Source: Glandiceps talaboti
Taxonomy: Eukaryota > Hemichordata > Enteropneusta > Spengelidae
DNA length: 64,000 nucleotides
Assembly: GCF_964340395.1 (NCBI RefSeq)
Contig: NC_135564.1
Coordinates: 20,707,402-20,771,401, forward strand
Direction: 5' to 3'
A model generated the notes under the pieces. The model did not search any database. It was not told the origin of the DNA and saw nothing but the letters and a program-made list of their open reading frames with translations. Shown here piece by piece: positions 1 to 11,908 of this stretch (position 1 is its first letter; each line of letters begins with the position of its first letter). Position numbers and translations under genes: made by a program.

Positions 1-3000
1 GTAAAACAAGAACCTGGCACAGAGCCAAGCCCACCAAAATCTACCTCACCTCAACACAAACCAATACCATTAAACAATCCACCATCACATCTACCACCAA
101 TGAGAAGTCCAGTCAGTTCTGCTGCAATGTATAGTTATCCCAACCAGGCTGTACAAACGTCACCAACATCGGCCATACCGGTAACATTCAATCAAGGCCA
201 ACATGGCAGCGTTTCGTATCATCCACCTTCTGTTGCTTCAGGACCTCTCAATATTGACCCAAGACAAGCTGAGTTGGGTAAGATGGACTATACTATAAAG
301 AATAAAGTTTTTAATTAATAATTTTAGAACTATGCAGACGCAATTTCACTTAGTTTGAAATAAAACATCATTGGAAATGAAAAGGACTGTTAAAGTGGCC
401 ATACGAATGAGGATTAGGTATTTATTTTTGATTTTTAATTCACGAAACAATTTAATCATGGCTTCCTACTTGAAAAATCAGTGTGAAACAATATATGACA
501 AGTCTGTGTTGTAACTTAAATACATTGTGAAAGCTAAAAAAAAAAGTTTGTTATTGTTTGTACAATATCATACATTTTATATTATATTTATTAATTTTCT
601 GCAATGTATTGAGTTACAAACAAAGACTTGGTAAATGGTTTTCTCACATTGATTTTTCAAGTAGGAAGCCATGATGAAATTGTTTTGTGAATTAAAAATC
701 CAAAATAAATACCTTATCCTCATCCATATGGCCACTTTAAAGGCCCATGATTCAATCCCAGGTTTTTGTAGTAGTGCTAATATATCATTTTAGTCATAAG
801 GATTGAAAAGATTATTCTTTTATTCTTAACCAATTGTCTGTCACACAACTATTTACCTGGATTAGGCTTAATTCTAATCCTGCACAGGCCTTTAAGCCTG
901 GTTAGGATTAAAATGTGAAAACCAGCTACCTGGCAGACCAATGGAAAAAGTTGGACCAGAACAAAATAATAGCTCGTGCAGCGGCAGCAAAGCTGCCCTG
1001 TAGCGGCTCAATGACTAGTACGCATGCGCGTCGTATATGCGCGTCATGTTGGGATCCCTAAGTCAGTGTCTTGTAGCCTGGAATCAAGTCATGTTGGGAT
1101 CCCTAAGTCTGTGTCTTGTAGCCTGGAATCAAGTCATGTTGGGATCCCTAAGTCTGGTATTTTGCTTGACCTGTTACTTTATTGAAGCTTTGAACTGAAA
1201 ACAGGTGTAAATTATTATTGGGTCTTCTTTTCACTGTGAGATGGCATAATTCATAATAGTGTAACCGTTTCATTAATTAATTAAACATAATTACTATATT
1301 TAACGTCACTGTCAGAAATTGTAATCTAATTTTAGGTTTTAATATTGACAGTTAGAGTGAAATGCCAGGCATTGAGGAAAAGAAAGAGCCAAAAATCACC
1401 GACTGAAGGGATACTAATGAAGCTACTGGTCCTAAGAAGGATTGTATTCTGTCAGTATCAGTTAGCTTTATACTAACTATATGAGAATTGATAGGTCAAA
1501 GAATGTTCAGAATATTTAAATACTAATTCATAAAAATATGAATTTTTGTTATTTCAGATCAACTGACAATGGCTGTTACAGTAAGTCACCATCAAACCTG
1601 TATATATAGCCCATCTCAGTTGTCTGCTATACGAGTCAATGTCCACGATTCTCTCAAAACCAAATTTGAACCAACATGGGTAAGTCTATATAACCATTTG
1701 TTATTTGAAATTGGTAAGAATGATACTGAAAATTTTAAAATGGCATATATGATAAAATTGTCATGGCAGTATCTAATAATATATGAAAGTAATATTACAT
1801 ATGCAAATACAATTTCAAAAAAATAAATCTTCGAATAAGTCGTAGAATTTGAATGAATTTTTATTGCACCTTTGCATATTTTGATCAGTACTAATTAAAT
1901 TCACCCAATGAAATATAAATATAAAATAAGATGACCAGTACTCCTTTTGAGGCTGATGTTGTTGACAACCTTGCATAGTATAATGTATTGCCTCAATATT
2001 ACGCTATCCTGTAGTTGCCATTGGCAGTATTTTTATACCTTGTATTTTAATATGTACTTGTATAAATTTTTGGTTAATAAATTGAAATGCCACCATCTTG
2101 TTTATCGTTGTCTAACAGTCTAAAGATGAAGTCTGGTTAAAGATGGCAGAATACCTGACATCACATATGACAAGGATTATTCATTTTGCTAAGATGATCC
2201 CAGGATTCCTCAATTTCTGCCAAGAAGATCAAATTGTTCTCATTAAATCAGGTTGGTATCATATATAAATAAATAAATAAATAAAAAGGTCAGGTCAAAA
2301 GCTAAAGGTCAAGCTGACTTTGCCATAAACACAGTTTGGAATAAAGTGTTGTTTATGGAGTTATCAGTTTTGGAAACTTTGATGTCTTGGGTGAGACTGA
2401 CTTTGCCATAAACACAGTTTGGAATAAAGTGTTGTTTTTGGAGATATCAGTTTTGGAAATGTCTTGGGTGAGACTGACTTTGCCATAAACACAGTTTGGA
2501 ATAAAGTGTTGTTTTTGAAGTTATCAGTTTGGGAAATGTCAGGGGGACTTTGAACTAAGGAATGTTCACTATAATAGTAGAAATTATTTTGTTATGAAGC
2601 AAAATTGTGTTCTTTTAAACAGAAATGTTCATAACAGTGAGGTGTTCATTATTAAAGGTGTTTGTTATAATGAAGTGTTCATAGTATTAAAGTGTTCACT
2701 ATAGTAAATAAAACATGCCTCGGTTGGAAATATCATTTTGTGGACATGAAAGTTTGGAATGAAAGTACATTTGTTACAATGAAATCATCATACCAGCTGT
2801 ATTACACTGTTACTGTTACATAGTAAATGGCTATAGTGAATCATCATACTAGCTGTATTACACTGTTACTGTTACATAGTAAATGGTTATATTGAATGAA
2901 TCATCATTGTACTTCATTCTAAAACTTATATTGTATTTATTGTTATTGGACATTAAAAGTTATTCATATTATATTTATCATAAAAAAAGACAAGAAATGA

Positions 3001-6000
3001 AATTTATTGTATGTGATTCAGTCTAGCTTTTGATTCGTTTAGGAGGTCTGGAAGTGATTCTTATAAGACTGGGACGGCTCTTTGATGAGAGTACCGGAAC
3101 ATTTCCAATGTGGGATGGAAATTTTACTCTACAACATTTGAAGAGTTTAGGTAAGGGAATGATATACTGTATTAAAACTTAAAGTTTGTAGTCTTGGTAA
3201 GGGAATAATATACTGTATTAAAACTTAAAGTTTGTAGTCTTGGTAAGGGAATGATATACTGTATTAAAACTTAAAGTTTGTAGTCTTGGTAAGGGAATAA
3301 ATATACTGTATTAAAACTTAAAGTTTGTAGTCTTGGTAAGGGAATGATATACTGTATTAAAACTTAAAGTTTGTAGTCTTGGTAAGGGAATGATATACTG
3401 TATTAAAACTTAAAGTTTGTAGTCTTGGTAAGGGAATGATATACTGTATTAAAACTTAAAGTTTGTAGTCTTGGTAAGGGAATAAATATACTGTATTAAA
3501 ACTTAAAGTTTGTAGTCTTGGTAAGGGAATGATATACTGTATTAAAACTTAAAGTTTGTAGTCTTGGTAAGGGAATAAATATACTGTATTAAAACTTAAA
3601 GTTTGTAGTCTTGGTAAGGGAATAAATATACTGTATTAAAACTTAAAGTTTGTAGTCTTGGTAAGGGAATGATATACTGTATTAAAACTTAAAGTTTGTA
3701 GTCTTGGTAAGGGAATAAATATACTGTATTAAAACTTAAAGTTTGTAGTCTTGGTAAGGGAATGATATACTGTATTAAAACTTAAAGTTTGTAGTCTTGG
3801 TAAGGGAATGATATACTGTATTAAAACTTAAAGTTTGTAGTCTTGGTAAGGGAATGATATACTGTATTAAAACTTAAAGTTTGTAGTCTTGGTAAGGGAA
3901 TAAATATACTGTATTAAAACTTAAAGTTTGTAGTCTTGGTAAGGGAATGATATACTGTATTAAAACTTAAAGTTTGTAGTCTTGGTAAGGGAATAAATAT
4001 ACTGTATTAAAACTTAAAGTTTGTAGTCTTGGTAAGGGAATAAATATACTGTATTAAAACTTAAAGTTTGTAGTCTTGGTAAGGGAATAATATACTGTAT
4101 TAAAACTTAAAGTTTGTAGTCTTGGTAAGGGAATGATATACTGTATTAAAACTTAAAGTTTGTAGTCTTGGTAAGGGAATAATATACTGTATTAAAACTT
4201 AAAGTTTGTAGTCTTGGTAAGGGAATAATATACTGTATTAAAACTTAAAGTTTGTAGTCTTGGTAAGGGAATAATATACTGTATTAAAACTTAAAGTTTG
4301 TAGTCTTGGTAAGGGAATGATATACTGTATTAAAACTTAAAGTTTGTAGTCTTGGTAAGGGAATAAATATACTGTATTAAAACTTAAAGTTTGTAGTCTT
4401 GGTAAGGGAATAAATATACTGTATTAAAACTTAAAGTTTGTAGTCTTGGTAAGGGAATAATATACTGTATTAAAACTTAAAGTTTGTAGTCTTGGTAAGG
4501 GAATGATATACTGTATTAAAACTTAAAGTTTGTAGTCTTGGTAAGGGAATAATATACTGTATTAAAACTTAAAGTTTGTAGTCTTGGTAAGGGAATAATA
4601 TACTGTATTAAAACTTAAAGTTTGTAGTCTTGGTAAGGGAATGATATACTGTATTAAAACTTAAAGTTTGTAGTCTTGGTAAGGGAATGATATACTGTAT
4701 TAAAACTTAAAGTTTGTAGTCTTGGTAAGGGAATGATATACTGTATTAAAACTTAAAGTTTGTAGTCTTGGTAAGGGAATAATATACTGTATTAAAACTT
4801 AAAGTTTGTAGTCTTGGTAAGGGAATGATATACTGTATTAAAACTTAAAGTTTGTAGTCTTGGTAAGGGAATGATATACTGTATTAAAACTTAAAGTTTG
4901 TAGTCTTGGTAAGGGAATAATATACTGTATTAAAACTTAAAGTTTGTAGTCTTGGTAAGGGAATAAATATACTGTATTAAAACTTAAAGTTTGTAGTCTT
5001 GGTAAGGGAATAATATACTGTATTAAAACTTAAAGTTTGTAGTCTTGGTAAGGGAATGATATACTGTATTAAAACTTAAAGTTTGTAGTCTTGGTAAGGG
5101 AATGATATACTGTATTAAAACTTAAAGTTTGTAGTCTTGGTAAGGGAATAAATATACTGTATTAAAACTTAAAGTTTGTAGTCTTGGTAAGGGAATGATA
5201 TACTGTATTAAAACTTAAAGTTTGTAGTCTTGGTAAGGGAATGATATACTGTATTAAAACTTAAAGTTTGTAGTCTTGGTAAGGGAATAAATATACTGTA
5301 TTAAAACTTAAAGTTTGTAGTCTTGGTAAGGGAATAAATATACTGTATTAAAACTTAAAGTTTGTAGTCTTGGTAAGGGAATGATATACTGTATTAAAAC
5401 TTAAAGTTTGTAGTCTTGGTAAGGGAATAAATATACTGTATTAAAACTTAAAGTTTGTAGTCTTGGTAAGGGAATGATATACTGTATTAAAACTTAAAGT
5501 TTGTAGTCTTGGTAAGGGAATGATATACTGTATTAAAACTTAAAGTTTGTAGTCTTGGTAAGGGAATGATATACTGTATTAAAACTTAAAGTTTGTAGTC
5601 TTGGTAAGGGAATGATATACTGTATTAAAACTTAAAGTTTGTAGTCTTGGTAAGGGAATGATATACTGTATTAAAACTTAAAGTCTGTAGTCTTGGTAAG
5701 GGAATAATATACTGTATTAAAACTTAAAGTTTGTAGTATTGGTAAGGGAATAATATACTGTATTAAAACTTAAAGTTTGTAGTCTTGGTAAGGGAATGAT
5801 ATACTGTATTAAAACTTAAAGTTTGTAGTCTTGGTAAGGGAATGATATACTGTATTAAAACTTAAAGTTTGTAGTCTTGGTAAGGGAATAAATATACTGT
5901 ATTAAAACTTAAAGTTTGTAGTCTTGGTAAGGGAATAAATATACTGTATTAAAACTTAAAGTTTGTAGTCTTGGTAAGGGAATGATATACTGTATTAAAA

Positions 6001-9000
6001 CTTAAAGTTTGTAGTCTTGGTAAGGGAATAAATATACTGTATTAAAACTTAAAGTTTGTAGTCTTGGTAAGGGAATGATATACTGTATTAAAACTTAAAG
6101 TTTGTAGTCTTGGTAAGGGAATGATATACTGTATTAAAACTTAAAGTTTGTAGTCTTGGTAAGGGAATGATATACTGTATTAAAACTTAAAGTTTGTAGT
6201 CTTGGTAAGGGAATGATATACTGTATTAAAACTTAAAGTTTGTAGTCTTGGTAAGGGAATAAATATACTGTATTAAAACTTAAAGTTTGTAGTCTTGGTA
6301 AGGGAATAAATATACTGTATTAAAACTTAAAGTTTGTAGTCTTGGTAAGGGAATAATATACTGTATTAAAACTTAAAGTTTGTAGTCTTGGTAAGGGAAT
6401 GATATACTGTATTAAAACTTAAAGTTTGTAGTCTTGGTAAGGGAATAATATACTGTATTAAAACTTAAAGTTTGTAGTCTTGGTAAGGGAATAATATACT
6501 GTATTAAAACTTAAAGTTTGTAGTCTTGGTAAGGGAATGATATACTGTATTAAAACTTAAAGTTTGTAGTCTTGGTAAGGGAATGATATACTGTATTAAA
6601 ACTTAAAGTTTGTAGTCTTGGTAAGGGAATGATATACTGTATTAAAACTTAAAGTTTGTAGTCTTGGTAAGGGAATAATATACTGTATTAAAACTTAAAG
6701 TTTGTAGTCTTGGTAAGGGAATGATATACTGTATTAAAACTTAAAGTTTGTAGTCTTGGTAAGGGAATAATATACTGTATTAAAACTTAAAGTTTGTAGT
6801 CTTGGTAAGGGAATAAATATACTGTATTAAAACTTAAAGTTTGTAGTCTTGGTAAGGGAATAATATACTGTATTAAAACTTAAAGTTTGTAGTCTTGGTA
6901 AGGGAATGATATACTGTATTAAAACTTAAAGTTTGTAGTCTTGGTAAGGGAATGATATACTGTATTAAAACTTAAAGTTTGTAGTCTTGGTAAGGGAATA
7001 AATATACTGTATTAAAACTTAAAGTTTGTAGTCTTGGTAAGGGAATGATATACTGTATTAAAACTTAAAGTTTGTAGTCTTGGTAAGGGAATGATATACT
7101 GTATTAAAACTTAAAGTTTGTAGTCTTGGTAAGGGAATAAATATACTGTATTAAAACTTAAAGTTTGTAGTCTTGGTAAGGGAATAAATATACTGTATTA
7201 AAACTTAAAGTTTGTAGTCTTGGTAAGGGAATGATATACTGTATTAAAACTTAAAGTTTGTAGTCTTGGTAAGGGAATAAATATACTGTATTAAAACTTA
7301 AAGTTTGTAGTCTTGGTAAGGGAATGATATACTGTATTAAAACTTAAAGTTTGTAGTCTTGGTAAGGGAATGATATACTGTATTAAAACTTAAAGTTTGT
7401 AGTCTTGGTAAGGGAATGATATACTGTATTAAAACTTAAAGTTTGTAGTCTTGGTAAGGGAATGATATACTGTATTAAAACTTAAAGTTTGTAGTCTTGG
7501 TAAGGGAATGATATACTGTATTAAAACTTAAAGTCTGTAGTCTTGGTAAGGGAATAATATACTGTATTAAAACTTAAAGTTTGTAGTATTGGTAAGGGAA
7601 TAATATACTGTATTAAAACTTAAAGTTTGTAGTCTTGGTAAGGGAATGATATACTGTATTAAAACTTAAAGTTTGTAGTCTTGGTAAGGGAATGATATAC
7701 TGTATTAAAACTTAAAGTTTGTAGTCTTGGTAAGGGAATAAATATACTGTATTAAAACTTAAAGTTTGTAGTCTTGGTAAGGGAATAAATATACTGTATT
7801 AAAACTTAAAGTTTGTAGTCTTGGTAAGGGAATGATATACTGTATTAAAACTTAAAGTTTGTAGTCTTGGTAAGGGAATAAATATACTGTATTAAAACTT
7901 AAAGTTTGTAGTCTTGGTAAGGGAATGATATACTGTATTAAAACTTAAAGTTTGTAGTCTTGGTAAGGGAATGATATACTGTATTAAAACTTAAAGTTTG
8001 TAGTCTTGGTAAGGGAATGATATACTGTATTAAAACTTAAAGTTTGTAGTCTTGGTAAGGGAATGATATACTGTATTAAAACTTAAAGTTTGTAGTCTTG
8101 GTAAGGGAATAAATATACTGTATTAAAACTTAAAGTTTGTAGTCTTGGTAAGGGAATAAATATACTGTATTAAAACTTAAAGTTTGTAGTCTTGGTAAGG
8201 GAATAATATACTGTATTAAAACTTAAAGTTTGTAGTCTTGGTAAGGGAATGATATACTGTATTAAAACTTAAAGTTTGTAGTCTTGGTAAGGGAATAATA
8301 TACTGTATTAAAACTTAAAGTTTGTAGTCTTGGTAAGGGAATAATATACTGTATTAAAACTTAAAGTTTGTAGTCTTGGTAAGGGAATGATATACTGTAT
8401 TAAAACTTAAAGTTTGTAGTCTTGGTAAGGGAATGATATACTGTATTAAAACTTAAAGTTTGTAGTCTTGGTAAGGGAATGATATACTGTATTAAAACTT
8501 AAAGTTTGTAGTCTTGGTAAGGGAATAATATACTGTATTAAAACTTAAAGTTTGTAGTCTTGGTAAGGGAATGATATACTGTATTAAAACTTAAAGTTTG
8601 TAGTCTTGGTAAGGGAATGATATACTGTATTAAAACTTAAAGTTTGTAGTCTTGGTAAGGGAATAATATACTGTATTAAAACTTAAAGTTTGTAGTCTTG
8701 GTAAGGGAATAAATATACTGTATTAAAACTTAAAGTTTGTAGTCTTGGTAAGGGAATAATATACTGTATTAAAACTTAAAGTTTGTAGTCTTGGTAAGGG
8801 AATGATATACTGTATTAAAACTTAAAGTTTGTAGTCTTGGTAAGGGAATGATATACTGTATTAAAACTTAAAGTTTGTAGTCTTGGTAAGGGAATAAATA
8901 TACTGTATTAAAACTTAAAGTTTGTAGTCTTGGTAAGGGAATGATATACTGTATTAAAACTTAAAGTTTGTAGTCTTGGTAAGGGAATGATATACTGTAT

Positions 9001-11908
9001 TAAAACTTAAAGTTTGTAGTCTTGGTAAGGGAATAAATATACTGTATTAAAACTTAAAGTTTGTAGTCTTGGTAAGGGAATAAATATACTGTATTAAAAC
9101 TTAAAGTTTGTAGTCTTGGTAAGGGAATGATATACTGTATTAAAACTTAAAGTTTGTAGTCTTGGTAAGGGAATAAATATACTGTATTAAAACTTAAAGT
9201 TTGTAGTCTTGGTAAGGGAATGATATACTGTATTAAAACTTAAAGTTTGTAGTCTTGGTAAGGGAATGATATACTGTATTAAAACTTAAAGTTTGTAGTC
9301 TTGGTAAGGGAATGATATACTGTATTAAAACTTAAAGTTTGTAGTCTTGGTAAGGGAATGATATACTGTATTAAAACTTAAAGTTTGTAGTCTTGGTAAG
9401 GGAATAATATACTGTATTAAAACTTAAAGTTTGTAGTCTTGGTAAGGGAATAATATACTGTATTAAAACTTAAAGTTTGTAGTCTTGGTAAGGGAATGAT
9501 ATACTGTATTAAAACTTAAAGTTTGTAGTCTTGGTAAGGGAATAAATATACTGTATTAAAACTTAAAGTTTGTAGTCTTGGTAAGGGAATAATATACTGT
9601 ATTAAAACTTAAAGTTTGTAGTCTTGGTAAGGGAATAAATATACTGTATTAAAACTTAAAGTTTGTAGTCTTGGTAAGGGAATAATATACTGTATTAAAA
9701 CTTAAAGTTTGTAGTCTTGGTAAGGGAATAATATACTGTATTAAAACTTAAAGTTTGTAGTCTTGGTAAGGGAATAATATACTGTATTAAAACTTAAAGT
9801 TTGTAGTCTTGGTAAGGGAATAAATATACTGTATTAAAACTTAAAGTCTGTAGTCTTGGTAAGGGAATAATATACTGTATTAAAACTTAAAGTTTGTAGT
9901 CTTGGTAAGGGAATAAATATACTGTATTAAAACTTAAAGTTTGTAGTCTTGGTAAGGGAATAAATATACTGTATTAAAACTTAAAGTTTGTAGTCTTGGT
10001 AAGGGAATAATATACTGTATTAAAACTTAAAGTTTGTAGTTTTGGTAAGGGAATAATATACTGTATTAAAACTTAAAGTTTGTAGTCTTGGTAAGGGAAT
10101 GATATACTGTATTAAAACTTAAAGTTTGTAGTCTTGGTAAGGGAATAATATACTGTATTAAAACTTAAAGTTTGTAGTCTTGGTAAGGGAATGTGTTCCA
10201 TAGTTGAAGTGTACGTGACAGATCTAGTGTTTTATAGTTGAAATGTGACAGATCTAGTGTTCCATAGTTGAAGTGTACGTGACAGATCTAGTGTTTTATA
10301 GTTGAAATGTGACAGATCTAGTGTTTTATAGTTGAAATGTGACAGATCTAGTGTTTCATAGTTGAAGTGTGACAGATCTAGTGTTTCATTGTTGAAATGT
10401 GACAGATCTAGTGTTTTATAGTTGAAGTGTGACAGATCTAGTATTTTATAGTTGAAGTGTGACAGATCTAGTGTTTCATAGTTGAAATGTGACAGATCTA
10501 GTGTTTCATTGTTGAAATGTGACAGATCTAGTGTTTTATAGTTGAAGTGTGACAGATCTAGTGTTTTATAGTTGAAATGTGACAGATCTAGACTAGTGTT
10601 TTATAGTTGAAGTGTGACAGATCTAGTGTTTTATAGTTGAAATGTGACAGATCTAGTGTTTTATAGTTGAATTATCGATGATACCATTTGAAATTAGTGG
10701 AATATAATCGGTATAGAAGAGTACTATATATTTACAGTAAATCCTAACTTGAAATGAGTTTTAAAAAATACAACTTACCTGACCTACTTTTCAATAGGCG
10801 TGATTTCAAGATATATATTGTAGAATAAATACTTTTCATTTCCTCATCTTGTCATCTGTGTTACTTCATTTACCCTTAATATCCATCAAGTCATAAATGA
10901 AAACTTACATAAATCACTTTCATTTATAGCAGGAGTAATCACACATGATGGCTTCTTTGAGTCCATGTTTGACTTGGCTAGAAATATCAGTGGTTTGTGT
11001 TTAAGTGAAGAGGAAATCGCTCTATTCAGTGCTGTGGTTCTCATCACTGGAGGTAGGTCATAGGTCAAAGGTTATTGGAGGTCATTCAAGGTATTCATTG
11101 TGATTGGTGGATGATGTGTATATGAATATTCATGAGGTAAAGTTTCATACAACCAGATTATGTCATCAGAAGTCCTTACGTCCTGGTAGAGTGCACAGCT
11201 TGTTGCTATGAATTTAACATTAAACAATTCAAACTTTAATAACTTATGGCTGTTGTCCTGACAATTATAAAAAAAGTACACATAAGTAGCATTTAACAAA
11301 TAACTTGTTTGAATTAGTAAATTATGATGAGATGGTATCCTGTAAATTCATACTCTCAATTAAAAAAAACCACCCCAAACCCAAACTCAGGATCACATGT
11401 AATTGGTATCTAATTTATATGCATTAAGACTCTCTAACATTACATAATCTGAAGTTAATTTTGTCTTGCAAATATTCAATTCTTCACGACTTGTTTTTCA
11501 AAGAAAAGAAAATAAATGAAATGTAAATTACATGAAGAAACTAAAAATAGTATATTATCATTTAGTTGAACTTCGTTCTCAGCAGCCTTGGTGCCAAAGA
11601 AATGTTTGAATGACTATCTTGTAACCACTGTTTGTTCTTCATGTGTAGATCGGCCTGGATTGAAAGACAGACGAGCTGTGGAACTATTACAGGAGAAGAT
11701 ACTGGAATGTTTCACTAAAGTCCTACATAGGAACCACCCTAAAGAACCAGGACTGTTAGCTAAGGTACTCATGTTTATGCCAACCTTACGTACCATAAGT
11801 ACCAGCTATGCTGAGTTGATGAGCAGGGCATTGCGAGAAAACCCGCATCTACAGTTCCCAGCACTACATGTGGAATTATTCAGCGATCTCAACGATGAGA
11901 ATCAATAA
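1..11908 (+). CDS. ROR/HR3-type nuclear receptor, hinge plus ligand-binding domain (5' partial)
   Basis: This is a ligand-regulated transcription factor of the NR1F (ROR/HR3) type. The exons read from the sequence are 1-277, 1558-1679, 2119-2251, 3043-3150, 10933-11052 and 11649-11908 (stop TAA). All introns are GT-AG and the phases agree, giving 339 residues from the window start. Exon 1 is a proline/serine-rich hinge that begins with VKQE, a SUMO-acceptor consensus. Exon 2 has the helix-1 pattern SHxxTCxYS. Exons 3-4 hold the helix 3-5 signature FAKMIPGF...CQEDQIVLIKSG. The last exon ends in an AF-2 helix, FPALHVELF. An intact AF-2 and the SHxxTCxY motif favour ROR/HR3; Rev-erb lacks AF-2, although DRPGL and LAKVLxxMPxLRT recall E75. 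The DNA-binding domain and start codon lie upstream of the window. The fourth intron is almost entirely minisatellite. Family assignment is strong; the exact orthologue was inferred by eye. Confidence 0.88.
390..740. mobile_element. TTAA-flanked inverted-repeat element (MITE-like)
   Basis: Two arms of about 95 bp (394-490 and 644-740) are near-perfect reverse complements, separated by an AT-rich spacer. The outer ends read TTAA-AGTGGCC and GGCCACT-TTAA. It has no coding capacity and lies in the first intron seen of the receptor gene. A TTAA target would suggest a piggyBac-type origin; this is inference. Confidence 0.75.
737..895. mobile_element. Small TTAA-flanked repeat, abutting the previous element
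   Basis: It starts TTAAAGGCCCATG and ends ACAGGCCTTTAA, and shares its left TTAA with the element at 390-740. A related copy lies at 31263-31622. The right end is embedded in an imperfect palindrome (about 874-912), so the boundary is uncertain. Confidence 0.55.
1044..1156 (+). repeat. Short tandem repeat, about 51-bp unit, about 2.5 copies
   Basis: The segment containing TCATGTTGGGATCCCTAAGT is repeated three times with near identity in the receptor intron. Confidence 0.85.
2311..2545 (+). repeat. Tandem repeat, about 80-bp unit, 3 copies
   Basis: The unit contains GACTTTGCCATAAACACAG followed by GTGTTGTTTTTGGAG. It follows an (AAAT)n run at 2268-2286. Confidence 0.85.
2770..2925 (+). repeat. 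Tandem repeat, about 55-60 bp unit, 2-2.5 copies
   Basis: The segment GCTGTATTACACTGTTACTG recurs with its flanks in the receptor intron. Confidence 0.8.
3151..10195 (+). repeat. Giant minisatellite, 46/47-bp unit, about 150 copies, carrying splice donors
   Basis: The unit GTAAGGGAATGATATACTG...TTTGTAGTCTTG repeats with very high identity over 7 kb. Variants are GGGAATGATA, GGGAATAATA (46 bp) and GGGAATAAATA (47 bp). The first unit begins at the authentic 5' splice site (exon ends at 3150), so each unit repeats the donor context G-GTAAGG. The order of variants shows a higher-order period of about 1850 bp. Confidence 0.97.
10196..10680 (+). repeat. Minisatellite, 30-bp unit, about 15 copies
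   Basis: The unit is built from GTGTTTTATAGTTGAA plus GTGACAGATCTA. It follows the 46-bp array directly and ends about 250 bp before the receptor acceptor at 10933. Confidence 0.95.
11053..11084 (+). promoter_or_regulatory. Cluster of nuclear-receptor half-sites
   Basis: AGGTCA occurs at 11055-11060, 11062-11067 and 11079-11084, with AGGTTA at 11069-11074. The first three half-sites are spaced by one base (DR1) and the last by four (DR4). The cluster overlaps the 5' splice site of the last intron of a nuclear receptor gene. Binding is inferred from the motif alone. Confidence 0.4.

Noticed and set aside
737-760. Coding exon of the receptor between exons 1 and 2
   Set aside because: The phases of 1-277 and 1558-1679 join perfectly, and the interval is repeat sequence with stops.
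3151-10195. A CRISPR-like array
   Set aside because: Units are directly adjacent with no unique spacers, and the context is a eukaryotic intron.
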